Positions 1 through 5,612 of a stretch of DNA of 5,620 nucleotides are shown here, in pieces; positions within the stretch are counted from its first letter, which is position 1, and every line of letters begins with the position of its first letter. The notes below the pieces were generated by a model. The model saw only the letters and a list, made by a program, of their open reading frames with translations, did no database searches and had not been told where the DNA came from. The position numbers were made by a program, and so were the translations under genes. The DNA comes from CAYSLA01 sp964431685 (GTDB lineage Bacteria; Armatimonadota; UBA5829). The DNA is taken from assembly GCA_964431685.1 (NCBI GenBank), contig CAYSLA010000203.1, forward strand, positions 1 through 5,620. Reading direction: 5' to 3'.

Positions 1-32
1 ACCTCCCCCTAGCCCCCTCCGAAACGGAGGGG
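1..32 (-). repeat. Inverted copy of the hairpin-bearing intergenic repeat, downstream of the TPR/zinc gene
   Basis: Read on the minus strand this 32-nt stretch matches positions 2898-2929 on the plus strand at 31 of 32 bases. It therefore lies in inverted orientation relative to the array upstream of the same gene. It contains a perfect 8-bp stem (14-21 with 25-32) around a 3-nt loop, and it lies about 20 nt after the stop codon at 54-56. No T-run follows the stem, so a standard intrinsic terminator is not supported, although the hairpin could still hinder or protect the 3' end. The copy is cut by the window edge, so its true length is unknown. Confidence 0.85.
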
Positions 33-53
33 CGAGGAGGCTTTGTCAATCCT

Positions 54-2858
54 CTACTGCGGCTCGACAACAATAGAGGCAGCCTGCGAGCTGTCCTCAT
101 CATCTGTTCTCGGAGCGTCCGCTGCCCCGGCGGCCGCACTCGCCAGCCGCATCTCGTGCCTGAACCGGTGAGGCACGGATACTGCGGCATCTGTGCGCTG
201 CCCAGTGCCTTCCGAGGCGCTCCTCGAGCCGTCCTCACCGTGCGCCTCGCATGACCGGCAGACAATCACCCAGTCACGTTGCTTGCCTGTATCGTGGACA
301 TACGGCCGGATCATATCAATCACAACCGGATGAAACATTTCATCGGGCACAATCGTCCTGGCCTTCGGCAACTCTCTCACAGCAGAGCATTTCTCGCAAA
401 AATGCTCGCCGCATCCGGCACACGACAGAAGAGAGAGTCTGTCGCGATAGTAGGTTCCGCAGTCGTCGCAGACCGCTCCCACGCGGTGGCAGTTCGTGCA
501 GACGACTGTTTCTGTGACGTCTGACTCGCAGGCTCTGCACACGCGTTCGCCGCAGAGCGCACAATAATGCATTTTGGGGTAGGCTCCGACACTCTTGTCG
601 GGCTCGAGACCTTCGCAGACCACACACCGTGCGTTGGCCGAATGTGCCGCTCCCAGAACGCTCTCATCACCGCCTGTATGTCCCAGAACTCCAGCATCGC
701 AGAGATCATCAAATACCAGCAGTTGTGACACGCTCTTTGCCTCGGATACATAGTACTCGGGAAGCGTCGCTGCTGCAACCAGTACGCGGTCCGTGTCTAG
801 TATGGCTCCCGGGCTTCTATGATATATCAGATACGCAGCGCCCAGCGATACACCAAGAGCCGCCACGGGCCAGATCAACCAGACGGCGAGCCCCAGGCAG
901 ACAACAGACGCGCCCGCTGCTGCCGGAAGCCACGATCTCAGTCGGAATGTGTCGTAGCTGGTGAAGTGGCCTATGTTTTGGAAGTGCGATCTCCTGTAGC
1001 AGACTTGCCAGATGACGCCGCACGCAACGCCCGCTGCCGCGGCCAGAAGCGCGCATATCCACCAAGCGAGGTTCCATCCCTGACCGCGCATTCCTGCCAC
1101 GTGCAGCACAGAGAGTATGCCCGAAAGGGCAAACAGGCCGTAAGCGGAGTTCAACGCCACGCTGTGTGCCCGTGGCAATTCACTGAGCGCTGACTCGTCA
1201 AGATCATCATCACCCTGATGGGACGGCCCTGAATATCCTGACCCTGAATCAGGGTCAGGGTCAAATCCCGTCTCATCAGAGGGTATGCCCGAGAACGCTT
1301 TCCGCTGAGACGGGTTAGCGCGCTCCGAATGCTCCGACGGCCCTCCGAGGCGCAGCGACCTGAAAATGATGTTGGCTGTTTGCCTGGAGTATCTTGCCGG
1401 GAGGTCGCAATCCATGATCCAGAGCGTGTCTCGAGACGTTGTGAATCCTGCCAGGACACAGCGTGTCAAAGAGTCCTGTCTGCGATAGACCAGTTCCGCC
1501 GTGACAGCGTAGTTTCCATCAACCGATGTATCGCGCAGTTCGTAGACCTCCAGGAATGTTGCGCTGCCTGCAAGCTCCATTATCCAACCGGTGGCTGTGT
1601 CGTTTACGTCGGCGGCCGCCGCATCATCATCACGTTGTGACAGCGGTAGCGCACGCACGTAGACACCGGCCGGTCCCGAAGCAAGTTCATCCGCGATCGA
1701 GGCGCGGATGTCGAAATCCAGCGAGTCTGAGCGGTGCGCGAGCGAGTCTTCCACCTGCCAATCGTCCGATGGAAGCACTATCGAACACCTCTCGCTTCTG
1801 CCAAACACCACTCGCTCGCGGGATGCCAGTGCGGCAGGCTGGGGAGACGGATCCGGATCAACCGTGTAGCTTGCCGGCAGGCTGTGTATGCGTGAGGCCA
1901 GGTTCACGAACGGCGCGAGATCGTCAGGCTGGTTGCCACGGATACTGCCATAGATACGGATGCACCTGGGCCTTTCGCCGACAACCGCTAGAATGTCGAA
2001 CTCAGACCAACCGTCTCTGTCGGGGGCGTATGTCAGCACGTGCACTGCCGAGTCGCCTCCAAGATCGACCCTGCTGTCCAGGACAATCTCTGTCCGGTCG
2101 GCTGTGGAGAGGAACCAGTTGGTGTATTTGTCTATATCCACACCTGGGCAGTCCGCGGCAACCAGCCTGCAGTAGACCCCTGACAGGCGTCTGTGAACAT
2201 AGGCCAGAGCTTGCCCTGATCCTGAATCAGGGTCACAGGGTTCTTCGTCTACCGATTGCGGCAGCCAGGTGCGTCTCAACTCCGGCGGTGTGCCTTCGAT
2301 ATAGATCGAGTGCCTGGTGAGAATGGTCGAGCCGTGGGGCAGTCTGACTTGAGAAGGTGACACGCGCTTAGGAGATTGAGCGGGATATGTGTGCTCGAAA
2401 GCGCTCTGGCCAGTGCTGCCCACTTTGATGAACTCTCCGAATGATGGCTCGGCCGGTGGGGCGGCGGTGTCGGATGATGCTCTTCGGGCAACGAAGTCGC
2501 GTTCGGTATTGTTCGCGGTGACTTCGGACGCCCTGTTTATGCTTCGGGACGATTGTCCCGAAGCATAGGAATGAGGGTTCTGCCTGATGGCACGCAGTTC
2601 GGCAATAGCGGCGGCTGCCTTGCTGTGCCCGGGGTTGAGCTCGATGGCCTTCAGCAGGGCTACCAGTGCATCGTCGAGTGCCTCAAGCTTCGTGAGGGCC
2701 ACGCCTTTGTTATACCACAGGTTTGCGTCACCTGGCTTTAGGGCGATCATCTCATCCAACAGCCCGGCGGCCTGGTTCCATCTTCCGGCGGCGGCCATCT
2801 GTTGGACACGGGCGATCATCTGCCTGAGATGTTCGGTGCTGTCACTGCTCAACGTCAC
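54..2858 (-). CDS. TPR / PsbP-like / four-TM membrane protein with tandem FYVE-like zinc domains (unnamed)
   Basis: I do not recognise a named family for this 934-residue protein. Residues about 22-90 form two TPR repeats (AAGRW..A..LLDEMIALKP, then LWYNKGVAL..AL..AIELNP), which usually bind proteins. After a disordered linker (about 92-165), residues about 179-330 and 355-504 look like two PsbP/Mog1-like alpha/beta domains; the ending NIIFRSLRL is typical of such domains, but this is inference. An acidic, Ser/Gly-rich linker (505-565) precedes four membrane segments at about 572-590, 597-621, 643-663 and 664-680. The Arg-rich loop at 621-642 suggests both ends are cytoplasmic, and no signal peptide is seen. 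Residues 745-870 carry eight CxxC pairs (745/748, 766/769, 774/777, 787/790, 797/800, 813/816, 821/824, 867/870), fitting two zinc-binding FYVE-like cross-brace modules. The tail (871-934) is low-complexity. The gene has its own promoter at 3280-3309 and a long leader. Three palindromic DNA elements lie inside the frame. The listed start is GTG; an in-frame TTG at 2850-2852 is better placed after AGGA. Likely a membrane-anchored scaffold or regulator; no enzyme motif is seen. Confidence 0.93.
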   Translation of the reverse strand: MTLSSDSTEHLRQMIARVQQMAAAGRWNQAAGLLDEMIALKPGDANLWYNKGVALTKLEALDDALVALLKAIELNPGHSKAAAAIAELRAIRQNPHSYASGQSSRSINRASEVTANNTERDFVARRASSDTAAPPAEPSFGEFIKVGSTGQSAFEHTYPAQSPKRVSPSQVRLPHGSTILTRHSIYIEGTPPELRRTWLPQSVDEEPCDPDSGSGQALAYVHRRLSGVYCRLVAADCPGVDIDKYTNWFLSTADRTEIVLDSRVDLGGDSAVHVLTYAPDRDGWSEFDILAVVGERPRCIRIYGSIRGNQPDDLAPFVNLASRIHSLPASYTVDPDPSPQPAALASRERVVFGRSERCSIVLPSDDWQVEDSLAHRSDSLDFDIRASIADELASGPAGVYVRALPLSQRDDDAAAADVNDTATGWIMELAGSATFLEVYELRDTSVDGNYAVTAELVYRRQDSLTRCVLAGFTTSRDTLWIMDCDLPARYSRQTANIIFRSLRLGGPSEHSERANPSQRKAFSGIPSDETGFDPDPDSGSGYSGPSHQGDDDLDESALSELPRAHSVALNSAYGLFALSGILSVLHVAGMRGQGWNLAWWICALLAAAAGVACGVIWQVCYRRSHFQNIGHFTSYDTFRLRSWLPAAAGASVVCLGLAVWLIWPVAALGVSLGAAYLIYHRSPGAILDTDRVLVAAATLPEYYVSEAKSVSQLLVFDDLCDAGVLGHTGGDESVLGAAHSANARCVVCEGLEPDKSVGAYPKMHYCALCGERVCRACESDVTETVVCTNCHRVGAVCDDCGTYYRDRLSLLSCAGCGEHFCEKCSAVRELPKARTIVPDEMFHPVVIDMIRPYVHDTGKQRDWVIVCRSCEAHGEDGSRSASEGTGQRTDAAVSVPHRFRHEMRLASAAAGAADAPRTDDEDSSQAASIVVEPQ
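1237..1259. repeat. Perfect 23-nt palindrome inside the coding sequence (family 2)
   Basis: An 11-nt arm on each side of a single central A gives a perfect odd palindrome (CCTGACCCTGA / TCAGGGTCAGG). On the minus strand it encodes the PDPDSGSG stretch (residues 534-541) in the acidic disordered linker just before the membrane segments. A 15-nt core (1243-1257) recurs exactly at 2221-2235 in the same gene, in the same orientation and reading frame. Confidence 0.85.
2214..2240. repeat. Imperfect 27-nt palindrome inside the coding sequence (family 2)
   Basis: This near-palindrome shares the 15-nt core CCTGAATCAGGGTCA with the perfect palindrome at 1237-1259. Its right arm has one mismatch and one extra base. 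It spans exactly nine codons (residues 207-215, PCDPDSGSG) and falls in what looks like a loop of the first PsbP-like domain, adding the same acidic/Ser-Gly peptide as the other copy. The shared DNA core, not just shared peptide, argues for one element present twice. Confidence 0.75.
2538..2567. repeat. Perfect 30-nt palindrome inside the coding sequence (family 1)
   Basis: Two perfect 13-nt arms (TATGCTTCGGGAC and its reverse complement) surround the loop GATT. The element covers exactly ten codons, residues 98-107 (YASGQSSRSI), at the junction between the TPR region and the first disordered linker. A closely related copy lies at 2863-2890, immediately upstream of the start codon. The pairing of a perfect DNA palindrome with an exact codon-multiple length and a non-domain location suggests an inserted element tolerated in frame. 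Confidence 0.88.
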
Positions 2859-2859
2859 A

Positions 2860-2863
2860 TCCT
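2860..2863 (-). promoter_or_regulatory. Candidate ribosome-binding site AGGA for the TPR/zinc gene
   Basis: On the minus strand AGGA ends only 1 nt before the GTG at 2856-2858, but 7 nt before the in-frame TTG at 2850-2852, which is normal spacing. If this is the true site, translation starts at TTG and the protein is two residues shorter. An ATG at 2858-2860 is out of frame and is followed at once by TGA. The next in-frame ATG (residue 14) has no clear site before it. Confidence 0.45.
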
Positions 2864-2890
2864 ATGCTTCGCCGGACGCTTGTCCCGAAG
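2863..2890. repeat. Second copy of the family 1 palindrome, in the 5' leader
   Basis: This copy aligns with 2538-2567 over 26 bases with one mismatch and a 2-nt insertion (CC at 2872-2873), then diverges. It still folds: 2867-2871 pairs with 2886-2890 and 2874-2877 with 2882-2885 around a 4-nt loop, with CC as a bulge. It lies directly upstream of the AGGA site of the TPR/zinc gene and directly abuts the G/C-tract repeat that begins at 2891, giving a composite of two repeat families. Confidence 0.75.
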
Positions 2891-3253
2891 ATTGTCCCCC
2901 CTCCGTTTCGGAGGGGGATAGGGGGAGGTACTCCGCCCCGCGATTGGGATCAGNNNNNNNNNNNNNNNNNNNNNNNNNNNNNNNNNNNNNNNNNNNNNNN
3001 NNNNNNNNNNNNNNNNNNNNNNNNNNNNNNNNNNNNNNNNNNNNNNNNNNNNNTCGCGTGCGACACTACTCCCAAGAGACCTCTCCCCAACCCTCCCCTA
3101 CCAGGGGATGGAGCGATTGTCCGCCCTCCGTTTCGGAGGGGGATAGGGGGAGGTACTCCGCCCCGCGATTGGGATCAGTCTTCGCGTGCGACACTACTCC
3201 CAAGAGACCTCTCCCCAACCCTCCCCTACCAGGGGAGGGAGCGATTGTCCGCC
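2891..3253. repeat. Tandem array of a 128-bp hairpin-rich intergenic repeat (contains assembly gap)
   Basis: One complete unit spans 3054-3181. It is followed by a partial unit at 3182-3253, which matches the first 72 nt of the unit with one mismatch (position 3109 versus 3237). It is preceded by the unit's distal part at 2891-2953, matching 3116-3178 with one mismatch in 63 nt. Each unit holds two palindromic modules: CCCTCCG-TTT-CGGAGGG and CTCCCCT-ACC-AGGGGAG; the latter is extended to 9 bp in the last copy and has one mismatch in its extension in the middle copy. The array lies between the promoter at 3280-3309 and the TPR/zinc gene, so it is probably transcribed as that gene's leader. 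Translated readings of such sequence (PLPNPPLPGEG-like peptides) are spurious. It is likely a dispersed REP-like element rather than a gene. Confidence 0.9.
2954..3053. other. Assembly gap (100 N)
   Basis: Exactly 100 N, a length commonly used for gaps of unknown size. The flanks are in register in the 128-bp repeat: joining the CAG that ends at 2953 to the TCGCGTG starting at 3054 needs only the three bases TCT found at 3179-3181. The true missing sequence could therefore be 3 nt, or 3 plus any multiple of about 128 nt. Confidence 0.97.
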
Positions 3254-3279
3254 ATTTACCCGGACGGCATGCTCGAGGA

Positions 3280-3309
3280 ATTATATCACCGCCCGGAATG
3301 GACGGTCAA
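3280..3309 (-). promoter_or_regulatory. Sigma70-type promoter for the TPR/zinc gene
   Basis: On the minus strand TTGACC (3304-3309) is followed after 18 bp by TATAAT (3280-3285), preceded by TG at the extended -10 position (TGATATAAT). Transcription would start near 3273, about 50 bp beyond the -10-distal edge of the sensor gene's stop region, and run through the 128-bp repeats to the start near 2858. The leader would be roughly 320 nt if the gap holds only 3 nt, and longer otherwise. The core -10 is identical to that before the upstream sensor gene. Confidence 0.75.
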
Positions 3310-3358
3310 CGTTCGGCGGATGTCCTTGCCTGCCGCCCTGCCTGTGCTGCCGGTCAAG

Positions 3359-5434
3359 TCAGGATGTCGCGTCGATGTCGTTCCACGTGTCCGGCAGGTC
3401 GGTGAGTGACGCTGCGTTGTCCTGGGCGTCGATGTTGATCACCAGCAGGACCGTCGTGCCTTTTGTGCCGGTGCACAGCTTCACCTCGTCCGATGCCTCC
3501 ATCATAATCGTGAACCCGACTCCCATCGATGCCTTGGTGGAGAATCCTCGGCGGAGTGTGGCGTTCGGCAGTGTTATGGTCGAGATGCCCGGCCCCTTGT
3601 CCGATACCGCTACCCAGACTGCGTTGCCGCGAGTTCCTGCGTAGATGCGGCCTTTGCCACCGTGCTTCACCGCGTTCGTCGCCGCTTCTCCGACCGCTGA
3701 CTCGAACAGTGCCAGCCGGTCTACGGCGAGTCCTTTCGTCTTGCAGTACTCTCTGATCGTGTGTCTTGCCGCGGCGGTGTCGGCGAGCGAGATAACTGCT
3801 GCTGTCAGTTCCGCGTGGCCGATGTAGTCCTTGACTTCATCGAAAGTGACCAGGTCGAGCTTTCCCTGTGTCACGCTCCTGATTGTGTCGCGGTAGAACC
3901 GGCGCTTCTCCTGCTCGGCGAGCTTGCGCTCGGTTATGATCTCCGTGTAGACTATTACTCCGCCAATCGAGCCGTCAGCTTCATACCATGGACGGCACTC
4001 CCATCGTGTCCAGTCGACGGAGCCGTCTTCTCGTACATAAGGATCGTCCTCGGCGCTCGTTATCTCTCCGGCCAGGGCCTTCTTGTGCGCGTCTCGCCAT
4101 TTCTGAGGAAGGTTGGGGAAGACATCGTAGTGGTTCTTTCCGATGATGTCCCTGGCCTTGACATTGTAGTCGTCGAGATACCTCTGGCTGATGTAGATGT
4201 AGTTCATGTCTTTGTCGTGCACGGCGACTGCGCTTCGGTTGTGCTCGATTATGTAGCGCATCAACTCGTGCGAATGCCGCAGCGCTTCCTCAGCGGTCTT
4301 GCGCTCGGTGATATCGAGTCCGAAGGACAGTGTCCCGGCTATTGCGCCGTCTTCGCGCACCTCGGAGTTCTGCCACAGGATGTGGCGCTCCTCGCCGGAT
4401 TTCGTTAGTATGGGGTTCTCAAAGTTCTTGACTATGCCGGAGCCGGCGAGTTTCTCGAATACCGCCCATACCTCGGGGTAGCGATCTTTGGGCACGATGA
4501 CTTCGAACCAGCTTCTGCCGCGAACTTCGTCGAGCCGGTAGCCCGTGGCTTTCTCCGCCGACCTGTTCATCTGCACTACATTGCCCGATGTGTCCAGCCT
4601 GACGAAGATCGCGTTTGCTGTCTCGATCAGGTTCTCTGCATATTCCTTGGCCGCCTGCAGTGCGTCTTCGGCCCGTTTGCGTTCCGTGATATCCAGAAGC
4701 ATAGCCGTGATATACTTCATCGTGCGGTCTTCGTTGCGTATGCAGGCGACGCTCAGTATCACGGGAACGACTGTGCCATCCTTGCGGACGAAGCGCTTGT
4801 CCAGCACGTATCCCTCAATCTCGCCCGCTACAAGCCTGTCGAACTGCGCGACATCGGGGGCAAGATCGTCGGGGTAAGTGAGCTCAGACCAAGTCATCTG
4901 CGAGAGCTCCTCGCGTGAGTAGCCAAGCATCTCGCATAGCTTGTCGTTTACCTCGACCCACCCCTTGGTTGGTGAAGTGATCGCTGTTGCCGCGACCTGG
5001 TTTGCAAAGAAATTGCGGAACCGTTGCTCACTCTCTCGCAATGCCTCATCAAGTCCGTGGCTTGCGGCCTTGAGCTCGCGACTGACGACAAGCGCAAGTC
5101 GTGCGAGACGGCCTCTGGTCAGGTGGTCACACGCCCCAGAGCGCATGGCAAGGACCGCGGCTTCCTCGGTATCGTCGTCTGAGATGGCGATAAACGGGAT
5201 ATCGAGGCCGGTGTCTCCGAGAGCCTTGATCGCAGTGGGGCCGTCGTGGCGGCGCAGTGCGTGGTTGCCCACCACAATGTCCCAGACCTTTTCGCGCAAG
5301 GCGACTGACATTGCCTCGGGTGAGTCCACGCGTCTGTAAGCGCAGTCATAGCCGCCGTTTGTGAGCTCTGCCAGGATATGGCGAGCATGAGAAGCGGAGT
5401 TTTCAATTATCAGAACGCGAAGAGGTATTCCCAT
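3359..5434 (-). CDS. PAS-domain sensor with degenerate receiver and RsbW/anti-sigma-type ATPase domain
   Basis: A 691-residue soluble signalling protein. Residues 5-122 form a receiver-like fold (RVLIIEN ... FIAIS ... GACDHL), but the phospho-acceptor position is Asn57 (VVGN), the acidic pair is Glu11-Asn12, and the conserved Lys is replaced by Arg107, so phosphorylation is unlikely. Three PAS domains follow at about 136-252, 262-378 and 386-503, each ending in an ITERK-type motif (DITERKRAE, DITERKTAE, IITERKLAE). A linker with SVTQGKL (520-526) leads to a GHKL ATPase: N box EAATNAVKHG (583-592), G1 DKGPGI (612-617), G2 GVGFT (638-642). No HisKA-type H-box is visible. This ATPase form resembles SpoIIAB/RsbW/RsbT anti-sigma or switch kinases, which act on STAS partners by Ser/Thr phosphorylation; no STAS gene or SpoIIE phosphatase lies in this window. 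No membrane segments are seen, so it likely senses a cytoplasmic signal. The ATG start has GAGGGAG 9 nt upstream. The stop is TGA; no intrinsic terminator is apparent before the next promoter. Confidence 0.95.
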   Translation of the reverse strand: MGIPLRVLIIENSASHARHILAELTNGGYDCAYRRVDSPEAMSVALREKVWDIVVGNHALRRHDGPTAIKALGDTGLDIPFIAISDDDTEEAAVLAMRSGACDHLTRGRLARLALVVSRELKAASHGLDEALRESEQRFRNFFANQVAATAITSPTKGWVEVNDKLCEMLGYSREELSQMTWSELTYPDDLAPDVAQFDRLVAGEIEGYVLDKRFVRKDGTVVPVILSVACIRNEDRTMKYITAMLLDITERKRAEDALQAAKEYAENLIETANAIFVRLDTSGNVVQMNRSAEKATGYRLDEVRGRSWFEVIVPKDRYPEVWAVFEKLAGSGIVKNFENPILTKSGEERHILWQNSEVREDGAIAGTLSFGLDITERKTAEEALRHSHELMRYIIEHNRSAVAVHDKDMNYIYISQRYLDDYNVKARDIIGKNHYDVFPNLPQKWRDAHKKALAGEITSAEDDPYVREDGSVDWTRWECRPWYEADGSIGGVIVYTEIITERKLAEQEKRRFYRDTIRSVTQGKLDLVTFDEVKDYIGHAELTAAVISLADTAAARHTIREYCKTKGLAVDRLALFESAVGEAATNAVKHGGKGRIYAGTRGNAVWVAVSDKGPGISTITLPNATLRRGFSTKASMGVGFTIMMEASDEVKLCTGTKGTTVLLVINIDAQDNAASLTDLPDTWNDIDATS

Positions 5435-5443
5435 CTACACTGA

Positions 5444-5450
5444 CTCCCTC
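5444..5450 (-). promoter_or_regulatory. Ribosome-binding site (GAGGGAG) of the PAS sensor gene
   Basis: The purine-rich GAGGGAG on the minus strand lies 9 nt before the ATG at 5432-5434. It supports this start, which also begins directly at the receiver-like domain with no missing N-terminal part. Confidence 0.6.
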
Positions 5451-5560
5451 AACAACAATCCAGACCCTGTGCTAACAAGCGGCTTGACGATCCGGCCGGG
5501 CACCGTGCATCCCGCCCGACACGCCATACACCATCCCGACGTCTCATCTCGCCTGCTGAA

Positions 5561-5579
5561 AAGGTAAATGCATCACCTT
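5561..5579 (-). other. Small hairpin near the 5' end of the sensor-gene leader
   Basis: On the minus strand AAGGTGA and TTACCTT pair as a 7-bp stem (one G-T pair) around a 5-nt loop, followed by TTTT overlapping the stem end. It lies about 20 nt after the predicted transcription start. The T-run is short, so it is at best a weak attenuator. Between it and the gene (5435-5560) I see a further GC-rich inverted repeat (CGGGC/GCCCG) but no recognisable riboswitch class. Confidence 0.35.
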
Positions 5580-5603
5580 AACAGATTTGTCCCTTACTCT
5601 TCT

Positions 5604-5612
5604 ATTATATCA
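5604..5612 (-). promoter_or_regulatory. Extended -10 promoter element of the PAS sensor gene
   Basis: On the minus strand TGATATAAT gives a perfect TATAAT (5604-5609) with TG one base upstream. The -35 hexamer would fall beyond the window end. Transcription would start near 5597 and leave a leader of about 160 nt before the ATG at 5434. The same nine bases form the -10 of the promoter at 3280-3309. Confidence 0.6.

Noticed and set aside
14..32. Intrinsic terminator after the TPR/zinc gene
   Set aside because: There is a good stem-loop but no T-run after it on the minus strand; it is explained by the dispersed repeat.
1526..2320. 264-codon plus-strand open frame antisense to the TPR/zinc gene
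   Set aside because: Arg/Cys/Pro-rich composition typical of a shadow frame in GC-rich DNA; the opposite strand has clear domains.
1..2929. Insertion sequence with 32-bp terminal inverted repeats
   Set aside because: No transposase or recombinase motif in the enclosed protein, no target duplication visible, and the repeat also occurs in tandem, which fits a dispersed noncoding repeat better.
2891..3253. CRISPR-like array
   Set aside because: The 128-bp units are repeated throughout, with no unique spacers, and there are no cas genes.
2587..3409. Plus-strand open frames of 181 and 272 codons across the repeats and the gap
   Set aside because: They run through N and the repeat array. Their Pro-rich peptides (PLPNPPLPGEG-like) are the usual artefact of translating such repeats, and no start signal or domain is seen.
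3761..4408. 215-codon plus-strand open frame antisense to the sensor gene
   Set aside because: Val-rich shadow of the PAS region; no domain, and the minus-strand protein is unmistakable.
5435..5597. c-di-GMP or other riboswitch in the sensor-gene leader
   Set aside because: The leader is long enough and has hairpins, but I could not match the conserved core of any riboswitch class.
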